Shown here in pieces: positions 1 to 6,340 of a stretch of DNA of 7,737 nt (position 1 is its first letter; every line of letters begins with the position of its first letter). The position numbers and the translations under genes are program-made. This stretch comes from Betaproteobacteria bacterium. GTDB taxonomy: Bacteria; Pseudomonadota; Gammaproteobacteria; Burkholderiales; SG8-39. The stretch spans positions 1 to 7,737 of the forward strand of contig JAOUGZ010000114.1 of NCBI GenBank assembly GCA_029865405.1, given 5' to 3'. The notes under the pieces were generated by a model. That model was not told the DNA's origin and made no database searches. It saw nothing but the letters and a program-made list of their open reading frames with translations.

Positions 1-1387
1 CAAGATCGCCGTATACGACCTGGGCGGCGGCACTTTCGACATCTCGATCATCGAGATCGCCGACGTCGACGGCGAGAAGCAGTTCGAAGTGCTCTCCACC
101 AACGGCGACACGTTCCTGGGCGGCGAGGACTTCGACCAGCGCCTGATCGACCACATCGTCACCGAGTTCAAGAAGGACGCGGGCGTCGACCTGTCGAAGG
201 ACGTGCTCGCGCTGCAGCGCCTGAAGGACGCGGCCGAGAAGGCCAAGATCGAGCTGTCCTCGTCGCAGCAGACCGAGGTCAACCTGCCCTACATCACCGC
301 GGACGCCTCCGGCCCGAAGCACCTGACGATGAAGGTGACGCGCGCCAAGTTCGAGTCGCTGGTGGACGAGCTGATCCAGAAGACGATCGAGCCGTGCCGC
401 ATCGCCATGAAGGACGCGGGCTTGAAGCCCGGCGACATCGCCGACGTGATCCTGGTCGGCGGCCAGACGCGCATGCCCAAGGTGGTCGACAAGGTGCGCG
501 AGTTCTTCGGCAAGGAGCCGAGGAAGGACGTGAACCCGGACGAAGCGGTGGCCATCGGCGCGGGCATCCAGGCTGGCGTGCTGAAAGGCGACGTGAAGGA
601 CGTGCTGCTGCTCGACGTGACGCCGCTCTCGCTCGGCATCGAGACGCTGGGCGGCGTGATGACCAAGCTCATCAACAAGAACACCACCATCCCGACAAAG
701 GCGCAGCAGGTGTTCTCCACCGCGGACGACAACCAGACCGCGGTGACCATCCACGTGCTGCAGGGCGAGCGCGACATGGCCGCGGGCAACAAGAGCCTGG
801 GACAGTTCAACCTCACCGACATCCCGCCCGCGGCGCGCGGCATGCCGCAAATCGAGGTCGCCTTCGACATCGACGCCAACGGCATCCTGCACGTGTCGGC
901 CAAGGACAAGGCCACCGGCAAGGAGAACAAGATCAAGATCCAGGCGAGCTCCGGCCTGAACGAGGCCGAGATCCAGCGCATGGTGAAAGACGCAGAGGCG
1001 CACGCCGAGGAGGACCGCAAGGCGCTCGAGCTGGTAAACGCACGCAACGCCTGCGAGGCGCTGGTGCATTCGGTGAAGAAATCGCTGCACGAGTACGGCG
1101 ACAAGCTCGACGCGGGCGAGAAGGAGAAAATCGAGGCCGCGCTGAAGGACGCCGAGGGCGTGCTCAAGTCGGAAGCCAAGGCCGAGATCGAGGCCAAGGC
1201 CGAGGCGCTCGCCAAGGCGTCGCAGAAGCTCGGCGAGAAGATGTACGCCGAGAGCCAGAAGGCGGCGCAGGGCGAAGCGGCCGCCGGGCAGGCCGCGGGC
1301 GACGCTCAGGGCGGCGACGCGAAGAAGGCCGAGGGCGACGTCGTCGACGCCGAGTTCACCGAGGTGAAGGACAAGAAGACGGGTTGA
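1..1387 (+). CDS. dnaK: Chaperone protein DnaK (Hsp70), 3' part
   Basis: Cytoplasmic ATP-dependent Hsp70 chaperone that binds unfolded segments of client proteins and cycles with DnaJ and GrpE. The reading frame is open from base 2 and gives 461 residues of a protein usually about 640 long, so roughly the first 180 residues lie outside the window. Visible are the phosphate-binding motif DLGGGTFD (window residues 6-13), the rest of the ATPase domain including [10 protein letters not shown], the linker and start of the substrate-binding domain ([16 protein letters not shown]), the helical lid, and an Ala/Gly/Gln-rich tail ending in the conserved VVDAEF..VKDKK. The sequence follows E. coli DnaK almost without gaps. 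No frameshift or missing key residue is seen. dnaJ follows after 73 bp. The promoter lies outside the window. Confidence 0.98.
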   Translation, partial: KIAVYDLGGGTFDISIIEIADVDGEKQFEVLSTNGDTFLGGEDFDQRLIDHIVTEFKKDAGVDLSKDVLALQRLKDAAEKAKIELSSSQQTEVNLPYITADASGPKHLTMKVTRAKFESLVDELIQKTIEPCRIAMKDAGLKPGDIADVILVGGQTRMPKVVDKVREFFGKEPRKDVNPDEAVAIGAGIQAGVLKGDVKDVLLLDVTPLSLGIETLGGVMTKLINKNTTIPTKAQQVFSTADDNQTAVTIHVLQGERDMAAGNKSLGQFNLTDIPPAARGMPQIEVAFDIDANGILHVSAKDKATGKENKIKIQASSGLNEAEIQRMVKDAEAHAEEDRKALELVNARNACEALVHSVKKSLHEYGDKLDAGEKEKIEAALKDAEGVLKSEAKAEIEAKAEALAKASQKLGEKMYAESQKAAQGEAAAGQAAGDAQGGDAKKAEGDVVDAEFTEVKDKKTG

Positions 1388-1411
1388 TCAGCACCACCAC
1401 ATGAGGGCGAC

Positions 1412-1443
1412 CGGGCGGTGCGCGTAGGCGCGCCGCCCGTTTT
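1412..1443 (+). terminator. Strong intrinsic terminator or attenuator between dnaK and dnaJ
   Basis: Arms CGGGCGG (1412-1418) and CCGCCCG (1433-1439) are exact reverse complements. They continue inward through a T-G wobble (1419/1432) and GCGC/GCGC (1420-1423/1428-1431), giving a continuous 12-bp stem closed by the 4-base loop GTAG (1424-1427). TTTT follows at 1440-1443. The T run is short for a full terminator, so partial read-through into dnaJ is likely. The position suggests it sets a higher dnaK than dnaJ level from one shared promoter; that role is inferred. Confidence 0.75.
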
Positions 1444-1451
1444 GCTGTCTG

Positions 1452-1457
1452 GGAAGG
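1452..1457 (+). promoter_or_regulatory. Ribosome binding site of dnaJ
   Basis: GGAAGG lies just before the dnaJ ATG at 1461. The spacing is short (3 bases from the end of the motif), but it is the only purine-rich element after the hairpin. It supports the start that gives the standard [12 protein letters not shown]-terminus. Confidence 0.55.
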
Positions 1458-1460
1458 CAC

Positions 1461-2588
1461 ATGGCGAAACGCGATTTTTACGAAGTGCTGGGCGTCAACC
1501 GGGACGCGTCGGCGGACGATATCCGCAAGGCGTACCGCAAGCTCGCCATGAAGTGGCACCCGGACCGCAATCCGGACAACCCCAAGGCCGAGGACCACTT
1601 CAAGGAGGCGCAGGAAGCCTACGACGTGCTCTCGGACGCGAAGAAGCGCGGTGCCTACGACCAGTTTGGCCACGCCGGCGTCGATCCCCAGTCCGGCATG
1701 GGGTCTGCAGGCGCCGCCGGCGGCTTTTCCGGCTTCGGTGACATCTTCAACGATATCTTCGGCGACGTTTTCGGCGGCGGGCGCAGCGCCCGTTCCAACG
1801 TGTTCCGCGGCGCCGACCTGCGCTACAACCTCGAGATCACCCTCGAGCAGGCCGCGCACGGTTTCGAGACACGCATTCGCATCCCCACCATGGCGCCGTG
1901 CGAACCCTGCCATGGCAGCGGCGCCAAGCCCGGCAGCCAGCCGCAGACCTGCCCCACCTGCCGCGGGGCGGGCCAGGTGCGCGTGTCGCAGGGACCGTTC
2001 TCGATCGCTCAAACCTGCCCGCGCTGCCACGGTACCGGCAAGATCATTCCCAACCCTTGCGCCACGTGCGGCGGCAGCGGGCGCATCAAGCACCAAAAGA
2101 CGCTCTCGGTGAAGATCCCCGCGGGCGTCGACGAGGGCGATCGCGTGCGCCTGTCCGGCGAGGGCGAGCCGGGCGTCAACGGCGGCCCGGCGGGCGACCT
2201 CTACGTGCAGGTGCACATCAAGGCGCACGCGGTGTTCCAGCGCGATCACGACGACCTGCACTGCGAGATGCCGATCTCCATCACCACCGCTGCGCTCGGC
2301 GGCGAGATCGAGATTCCCACGCTGGACGGATCGGCGCGCATCCGCGTGCCGGCCGAAAGCCAGACCGGGAAGACCTTCCGCCTGCGCGGCAAGGGCATCA
2401 AGGGCGTGCGCAGCCACGTCGCCGGCGACCTTTTCTGCCACGTGGCGGTGGAGACCCCCGTCAACCTGACGTCGCGCCAGAAGGAATTGCTGAAGGAATT
2501 CGAGGACATCAGCGGCGAGGACGTTGCGCGCCACAATCCGCGCAGCAAGTCATGGTTAGAAAAGGTTAAAGAGTTCTTCGAGGGCTAG
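1461..2588 (+). CDS. dnaJ: Chaperone protein DnaJ (Hsp40)
   Basis: Hsp40 co-chaperone that delivers clients to DnaK and stimulates its ATPase, in the cytoplasm. The 375-residue product has the full class I layout: J domain at about 1-70 with the HPD motif at residues 33-35; a Gly/Phe-rich region at about 75-110; a zinc-binding region with four CxxCxGxG repeats beginning at C147, C164, C186 and C200, all eight cysteines intact; two C-terminal substrate-binding subdomains (about 205-330); and a dimerisation tail. Length and start match the family norm. It follows dnaK after 73 bp and a terminator-like hairpin, so it probably depends on read-through from the dnaK promoter. Nothing is truncated or odd. 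Confidence 0.98.
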   Translation: MAKRDFYEVLGVNRDASADDIRKAYRKLAMKWHPDRNPDNPKAEDHFKEAQEAYDVLSDAKKRGAYDQFGHAGVDPQSGMGSAGAAGGFSGFGDIFNDIFGDVFGGGRSARSNVFRGADLRYNLEITLEQAAHGFETRIRIPTMAPCEPCHGSGAKPGSQPQTCPTCRGAGQVRVSQGPFSIAQTCPRCHGTGKIIPNPCATCGGSGRIKHQKTLSVKIPAGVDEGDRVRLSGEGEPGVNGGPAGDLYVQVHIKAHAVFQRDHDDLHCEMPISITTAALGGEIEIPTLDGSARIRVPAESQTGKTFRLRGKGIKGVRSHVAGDLFCHVAVETPVNLTSRQKELLKEFEDISGEDVARHNPRSKSWLEKVKEFFEG

Positions 2589-2619
2589 CGGGCGGTGGCG
2601 CTTCGGCAGGACGCCCTGC

Positions 2620-2625
2620 TAGACT
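2620..2625 (+). promoter_or_regulatory. Tentative -10 element upstream of the Slam-like gene
   Basis: TAGACT preceded by TG one base earlier (TGCTAGACT) resembles an extended -10 box and lies about 30 bp before the ATG at 2655. No good -35 hexamer is present; the best is TGGCGC at 2596-2601 with an 18-bp spacer, a 3/6 match. The placement would leave the 66-bp gap after dnaJ as a separate promoter region. The evidence is weak. Confidence 0.25.
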
Positions 2626-2641
2626 CCCCGCAACAATAGCC

Positions 2642-2649
2642 GGGGGGGG
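2642..2649 (+). repeat. G8 homopolymer in the translation-initiation region
   Basis: An uninterrupted run of eight G residues ends five bases before the ATG at 2655. It occupies the place of the Shine-Dalgarno sequence, and no better SD is present. Tracts of this type can slip during replication, so a length change would alter SD strength or spacing. Whether this one varies is unknown. Confidence 0.6.
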
Positions 2650-2654
2650 CCGCA

Positions 2655-3968
2655 ATGCAGCGCTTCTTGGGTCGCGTCCTTTGCGCCTCGATTCTCCTCT
2701 GCGTCAGTTTCGCGGCTGGTGCAGACGCCGTTACCGACCGCGCCAGGGCGCTGCTGCAGCGCCAGGACGCGCAGGCTGCTTACAAGCTCCTACAGCCGCT
2801 GGAGCCGCAGCGCGCGGGCGATCCCGAGTACGACTACCTGCTGGGCATCGCGGCGCTGGACGCGGGCGACCCAGAGCGCGCGGTGTTCGCGCTTGAACGT
2901 GTGCTTGCGCTGCAGCCCGACAACCTGCAGGCGCGCGCCGAGATCGCGCGCGCCTACCTGGCGATGGGCGAGCGCGAGGCGGCCAAGCGCGAGTTCGAGG
3001 CGGTGCGCGCGCGCCAGGTGCCCTCTGAAGTGCGCGCCACGATCGAGCGGTTTCTCTCGGCGATCGCCGCTGCCGAGCGCACGCAGCTCGAGCGTTACCT
3101 GGAGCTAGCCTTTGGCTACGACACCAACGTCAACAGCGCTACCGGCATGTCGAGCATCGCGATTCCGTTCTTCGGGGGCGCAAGCTTCAGCCTGGCGCCT
3201 TCGCTGACCGAGCAGGATGATCGCTTCCTCAACTTCGCCGCGGGCGTCAACTTCACGCGCAAGCTCGACCTGTCCTGGTCGCTGGTCGGGGGGTTCTCGG
3301 GGGTCATGCGCCAGAACCTGAGCGCCGCCAGCTTCAGCACCGACACCCTCGATGCCAGCCTCGGGGTGCGCTTTGCGCGCGGGCTGGACGCGATCACCGT
3401 CGGCGCCCAGGGCCAGTACTTCGCCGTGGACACCCACACCTACCGCAGCACCTCGGGGCTCGTCGCGCAATGGCAGCGCAGCTTCGATGAGCGCACGCAG
3501 GCCACGGTCTTCGCCCAGCACGCTGCGCTGCGCTACGAGACCCAGCCGGTGCGCGACGCCGATCGCAGCATCCTCGGGGTGGCCTACGCGCAGGCCTTCA
3601 GCGGCGAGTACGCCCCGGCGCTCTTTGCCAGCCTGTACGGCGGCGAGGAGAAGGAAGTGAACGAGCTCTTCCCGCATCTGGGCCACAAACCCGTGGGCGC
3701 GCGCCTGGGGGCGCAGTGGCGCCTGGGCGGGGGCTGGTCGCTCTTTGCCTCGGCTTCCTACGAGCGGCGCAAGTACGGCGGCACCGAGCCTCTCTTTCTG
3801 ATCGCGCGCGAGGACAAGCAGACCGATCTCAACCTGGGACTGAGCTACCTGTGGCGCTCGGGCACCACGCTGCGCTTGCAGCTCGCGCACACCGACAACA
3901 GCTCCAACGTCGTGCTGAACGACTTCGATCGCTCCGTCGCCAGCCTCTCGGCGCGCTTCAACTTCTGA
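2655..3968 (+). CDS. Slam/DUF560-like outer-membrane protein: TPR domain plus beta-barrel (putative type XI translocon)
   Basis: Likely an outer-membrane protein with a periplasmic TPR domain. Residues 1-25 form a Sec signal peptide with AGA/ADA cleavage options and no lipobox. Residues about 27-135 contain TPR-like helices; the clearest repeats are at about 57-90 (..YLLGIAALDAGDPERAVFAL..) and 91-122. The barrel begins at about 147 with LAFGYDTNVN, close to the GYDSNVN entry strand seen in Slam-type barrels. It continues as alternating amphipathic strands with aromatic girdles and ends at 437 in ARFNF, the terminal Phe typical of BAM substrates. Known Slam proteins share this TPR-plus-barrel design and move surface lipoproteins such as TbpB across the outer membrane; they are slightly longer (about 490). 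The next gene encodes a TbpB-like barrel protein, which supports a translocon role. Alternatives are another TPR-linked porin or a polysaccharide-export barrel. Fold confidence is high; function is moderate. Confidence 0.7.
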   Translation: MQRFLGRVLCASILLCVSFAAGADAVTDRARALLQRQDAQAAYKLLQPLEPQRAGDPEYDYLLGIAALDAGDPERAVFALERVLALQPDNLQARAEIARAYLAMGEREAAKREFEAVRARQVPSEVRATIERFLSAIAAAERTQLERYLELAFGYDTNVNSATGMSSIAIPFFGGASFSLAPSLTEQDDRFLNFAAGVNFTRKLDLSWSLVGGFSGVMRQNLSAASFSTDTLDASLGVRFARGLDAITVGAQGQYFAVDTHTYRSTSGLVAQWQRSFDERTQATVFAQHAALRYETQPVRDADRSILGVAYAQAFSGEYAPALFASLYGGEEKEVNELFPHLGHKPVGARLGAQWRLGGGWSLFASASYERRKYGGTEPLFLIAREDKQTDLNLGLSYLWRSGTTLRLQLAHTDNSSNVVLNDFDRSVASLSARFNF

Positions 3969-4000
3969 AATAGGCCCGAGGTAGTGTGACAAATTTCCTG

Positions 4001-4028
4001 TTGCCCAAACTTTCCGTGCCGCCACAAT
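4001..4028 (+). promoter_or_regulatory. Tentative sigma-70 promoter for the FecR-domain gene
   Basis: TTGCCC (4001-4006, 4/6 match to the -35 consensus) and CACAAT (4023-4028, 4/6 match to -10) are separated by 16 bp in the relatively AT-rich 104-bp gap after the Slam-like gene. Transcription would start near 4035, giving a leader of about 38 bases. A further possible -35, GTGACA (3986-3991), has no good partner. Read-through from the upstream gene is equally possible because no terminator is seen in the gap. Confidence 0.3.
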
Positions 4029-4061
4029 CGCTTACCTGCCGCCGCTGCGGCCGCATTGGTT

Positions 4062-4068
4062 AAGGGGA
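4062..4068 (+). promoter_or_regulatory. Strong ribosome binding site of the FecR-domain gene
   Basis: AAGGGGA sits five bases upstream of the ATG at 4073 (counted from the last G). This fixes the start and gives a normal signal peptide. Confidence 0.75.
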
Positions 4069-4072
4069 CTTT

Positions 4073-5512
4073 ATGCCACGCGCCACGCCTTGCCGCTTGA
4101 ATCGCACCGGGCTGACACTCGCGCTCATCTCCATTGCCTTTGCCGGCCAGGCGCAGGCGGCGGCGGGGCGCGTCGAATTCGCGATCGGTCCCGCCACCGT
4201 CGTCGGCGCGGACGGACGCACGCGGCCGGCCGGACGAGGCACCGAGCTCGATACTGGGGATGTCGTTCGCACCAACGACGGGCGCGTGCAGATGAGGATG
4301 ACCGACGGCGCCTTCATCTCGCTGCAGCCCAATACTGAATTCGGCATCAAGGACTACAAGTTCGCGGGCAAGACCGACGGTTCGGAGAACGCCTTTTATT
4401 CGCTTCTCAAGGGCGCGATGCGTACCGTGACCGGGCTGATCGGGCGCGTGAATCGCAACAAGTACCAGGTGGCCACGCCCACCGCGACCGTGGGTATCCG
4501 CGGCACCGGCGGGCTGATCCAGGTGCTGAATGACGGCTCGACCCTGGTGCAGGGCACCAGCGGCATCTGGTTCCTCGCCAACCCGGCGGGCTCGATCGAC
4601 ATCCCGGCCGGGGTCTCCGGCCTGGCACCCGTGGATCCCAAGCAGCCGCCCAAGGAGACCGTGCAGATCCCGACCGCGGGGCCCTCGCCGTTGCCGGCGC
4701 TGCTGGAGTATGCGCAAGGCAACGAGCGCACCAGCGACGGCAACTCGGTCATCGTCCCGCCCTCGCCGACAGGGACGCTGCCAATTGGCGGTGGCTACAT
4801 GGCGTCCATGGTCTTCAGCGAGTCGGGATTTCCAGACTTCGCAGACTTCGATTTCTATGTTGACGCTGCCGCAACGTTTGATGCGGCGGGACGCATGACA
4901 TCGATCAGTGATCTGGGCCTCGGGTTCTACGCGCTGGGTGCTACCGGGACACATGCCGATTTCGGCACCGACGGCATTCTGGCCTGGGGACGTTGGACCG
5001 GCCCGGTCACGGGCGACTCGTGCGGGGATGGTTGCATCCTCAATGAGAACTACACCGCATTCCGGGGATTCCACTACGTGGTCGGCATTCCGACTTCCAA
5101 CATGCCGCAGACGGGCACGGCGACCTATACGCTACTTGGCGCCACGCGGCCGACCTATGTCGACGCCTCTGCCGCACCGGGCACTTTCAGCGGCGACCTG
5201 ACCGTGAACTTCGATGTGCGAAGTCCCAGTGTCGGGATGAGCCTTAACGCGACGATGCCCGACGGAAACGGCTACTTCATCGGCGGCAGCGCAGCCATCT
5301 TCGGGAATACATTCACCGGTTTCCGGCAGGGCGGCCAAGGCACGCTTACGACTTCCGGGACGCCCGGTGTCTGCGGCAGCGGCTGCGATGCCCTGGTCAC
5401 GGGCTTTTTCGCCGGCGCGACCGCCGAGCGTGCGGGCCTCACGTATCACGTCAAGGATTTGAGTTCCGGCGGCAAGGACGTGATCGGCGCTGCAGCGTTC
5501 ACGAAGCAGTAG
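4073..5512 (+). CDS. Exported FecR-domain protein with C-terminal TbpB-like barrel (putative Slam/T11SS cargo)
   Basis: The 479-residue product starts with a basic, then hydrophobic signal peptide ending AQA (27-29) before Ala30; there is no lipobox cysteine. Residues about 40-150 match a FecR domain: GRGTELDTGDVVRTNDGRVQ, then DGAFISLQPNTEFGIKDY and TATVGIRGTGG. Here the domain is outside the membrane-bound FecR anti-sigma layout. A Pro-rich linker (about 185-240) follows. Residues about 240-479 are Gly- and aromatic-rich beta strands ending in GFFAGATAERAGLTYHV (444-460) and IGAAAF (471-476). This pattern resembles the C-terminal barrel of TbpB and related Slam substrates (FYGP.AEE.GG..., GVFG). 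Mature cysteines are only C317, C321, C434 and C438, in two CGxGC motifs. The gene lies 104 bp after the Slam-like gene, so a surface-exposed or secreted ligand-binding role is inferred; the ligand is unknown. Base composition falls in the C-terminal half. Confidence 0.75.
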   Translation: MPRATPCRLNRTGLTLALISIAFAGQAQAAAGRVEFAIGPATVVGADGRTRPAGRGTELDTGDVVRTNDGRVQMRMTDGAFISLQPNTEFGIKDYKFAGKTDGSENAFYSLLKGAMRTVTGLIGRVNRNKYQVATPTATVGIRGTGGLIQVLNDGSTLVQGTSGIWFLANPAGSIDIPAGVSGLAPVDPKQPPKETVQIPTAGPSPLPALLEYAQGNERTSDGNSVIVPPSPTGTLPIGGGYMASMVFSESGFPDFADFDFYVDAAATFDAAGRMTSISDLGLGFYALGATGTHADFGTDGILAWGRWTGPVTGDSCGDGCILNENYTAFRGFHYVVGIPTSNMPQTGTATYTLLGATRPTYVDASAAPGTFSGDLTVNFDVRSPSVGMSLNATMPDGNGYFIGGSAAIFGNTFTGFRQGGQGTLTTSGTPGVCGSGCDALVTGFFAGATAERAGLTYHVKDLSSGGKDVIGAAAFTKQ

Positions 5513-5519
5513 CGTTTTT
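5488..5519 (+). terminator. Weak possible terminator at the end of the FecR-domain gene
   Basis: A T5 run (5515-5519) directly follows the stop codon. Upstream, CGCTGC near 5488 can pair imperfectly with GCAG..CG just before the T run, with a 3-base bulge. The stem is poor, so this is only a candidate. Confidence 0.25.
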
Positions 5520-5521
5520 GC

Positions 5522-5629
5522 CGCACGCTCGAGGCACGCACCGGACCGCTGTTCGACACCGCGGGGCGCGTGCGGGAGATCGAGACTGCGCTACTGCACA
5601 TGTGGCAGCAGTACCAAGCGCGCCGCTGA
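5522..5629 (+). pseudogene. Remnant C-terminus of an O-GlcNAc transferase/SPINDLY-family glycosyltransferase
   Basis: Between the FecR-domain gene and piuC, one frame reads 35 sense codons and then TGA (5627-5629). The peptide contains RTGPLFDTAGRVREIETALL then HMWQQYQARR. This matches the usual C-terminal end of bacterial SPINDLY-type (GT41) glycosyltransferases, where PLFDT.RF.R.LE..Y..MW.R.. is conserved. No start codon with an RBS, no TPR region and no catalytic region is present. The frame is the same as that of the FecR-domain gene, whose TAG stop (5510-5512) lies just before it, with only three other codons between. It is most simply a leftover of a deleted or replaced glycosyltransferase gene. 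The recognition is from memory of the family; a chance or assembly-junction origin is possible. Confidence 0.55.
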
Positions 5630-5635
5630 CGCGCT
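5617..5635. repeat. Inverted repeat between convergent coding ends
   Basis: AGCGCG (5617-5622) and CGCGCT (5630-5635) are exact reverse complements around a 7-base loop. The hairpin spans the end of the glycosyltransferase remnant and reaches the first base of the piuC stop codon. Neither strand has a following T run, so a bidirectional terminator role is doubtful. Confidence 0.35.
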
Positions 5636-6303
5636 CAGGTCTCCGACCACTGCCGCATCAGATTGCTGTAGATCGACGCCAGCGCCATTTGCTCGTTGCC
5701 GTCGAGCTTCTGGCGCAGCGCGGAGAGAATCTCGTTGAGATCGTAGAGGATGTCGCGCTTCGACTCGTCGCGCACCAGGCTCTGGATCCAGAAGATCGCC
5801 GCGATGCGGGTGCCCCGCCTCACGGGCTCGACGCGGTGCACGTTGGTTGAGGCATACACCACCATGCTTCCCGCGGGCAGCTTGACGCGCCGCTCCGACT
5901 GGTGCTCCTGCAGGACCAGCTCGCCGCCTTCGTAGGTGTCCGGCGGACTGAGGAACAGTGTCGCCGACACGTCGGAACGCACGGAATGGTCATCCGCCAT
6001 GATCGCGTTGTCGACGTGCGAGCCGTAGGTCATGCCGACGTCGTAGCGGTTGAAGATCGGGCCATGGATGCGGTGCGGCAGCGCCGCCGCGTAGAAGGTG
6101 GCGTTGCGGCGCAGCGTCTCGAGAATGAGCGGCGCGCATTTGCGCGCCGCCTCCGCGTCGCGCTTCACCTGCAGGTTGTTCTTGACGTCGCGGGCAATCA
6201 CGCCGGCGCTGACCCGGCCGTCCTCATACGCGCCCTGGCCCAGCTCGCGCATCACCGTCTCCAGCTGATCCTTGCTGAGCACCCCGGGGATTTGCAGAAG
6301 CAT
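5635..6303 (-). CDS. piuC: PiuC/YbiX-type Fe(II)/2-oxoglutarate-dependent dioxygenase (PKHD-type hydroxylase)
   Basis: Cytoplasmic 2-oxoglutarate oxygenase of the PKHD family, 222 residues against about 225 for E. coli YbiX, which it follows along its whole length. The iron ligands are H96 and D98 (YGSHVDNA) and H156 (TNVHRVEP). R166 in GTRIAAIFW is the expected 2-oxoglutarate-binding arginine. The N-terminus MLLQIPGVLS and C-terminus LMRQWSET are the family's usual ends. The ATG at 6303 was chosen because it gives the family N-terminus; the open frame continues upstream to 6495 but would overlap the divergent gene and adds unrelated residues. The RBS is weak. In other bacteria the gene usually sits beside TonB-dependent siderophore receptors and is iron-regulated; its substrate is unsettled. 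No receptor is visible here. It is divergent from the substrate-binding protein gene. Confidence 0.93.
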   Translation of the reverse strand: MLLQIPGVLSKDQLETVMRELGQGAYEDGRVSAGVIARDVKNNLQVKRDAEAARKCAPLILETLRRNATFYAAALPHRIHGPIFNRYDVGMTYGSHVDNAIMADDHSVRSDVSATLFLSPPDTYEGGELVLQEHQSERRVKLPAGSMVVYASTNVHRVEPVRRGTRIAAIFWIQSLVRDESKRDILYDLNEILSALRQKLDGNEQMALASIYSNLMRQWSET

Positions 6304-6317
6304 GCGCGCGAATCTCG

Positions 6318-6335
6318 GCAATCGGAGAAAATTGC
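6318..6335. promoter_or_regulatory. Short inverted repeat in the 37-bp divergent intergenic region
   Basis: GCAAT (6318-6322) and ATTGC (6331-6335) are exact reverse complements with an 8-bp spacer, in the gap between the starts of piuC and the substrate-binding protein gene. A dimeric repressor site here could control both genes, but five-base arms can arise by chance, and the possible SD of the plus-strand gene lies inside the spacer. Confidence 0.25.
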
Positions 6336-6340
6336 GGTCG

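Noticed and set aside
289..1215. Long minus-strand open frame opposite dnaK
   Set aside because: Ser/Ala-rich translation with no family features; it lies entirely opposite a conserved dnaK frame and is explained by high GC codon bias.
1356..2534. 392-codon minus-strand open frame opposite dnaJ
   Set aside because: Its length comes from GC-rich third positions of dnaJ; low-complexity Ala/Arg/Val composition and no recognisable domain.
2606..2619. Hairpin GCAGG-ACGC-CCTGC after dnaJ as a terminator
   Set aside because: Only 5 bp of stem and no T run follows; it also overlaps the only candidate -10 element.
2655..2730. Lipoprotein signal in the Slam-like protein (C10 or C16)
   Set aside because: Residues before the cysteines (RVLC, ILLC) lack the small residue at -1 of a lipobox; a normal ADA cleavage site follows.
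4046..4055. Palindrome TGCGGCCGCA before the FecR-domain gene as an operator
   Set aside because: A ten-base GC palindrome is expected by chance at this base composition, and it is next to a run of GCC/GCG repeats.
3969..4072. Fur box upstream of the FecR-domain gene
   Set aside because: The gap is locally AT-richer but shows no GATAATGATAATCATTATC-like 19-mer or its hexamer repeats.
3845..5074. Minus-strand open frame of 409 codons across the end of the Slam-like gene and the FecR-domain gene
   Set aside because: Crosses two plus-strand genes with clear signal peptides and domains; Arg/Gly-rich shadow translation.
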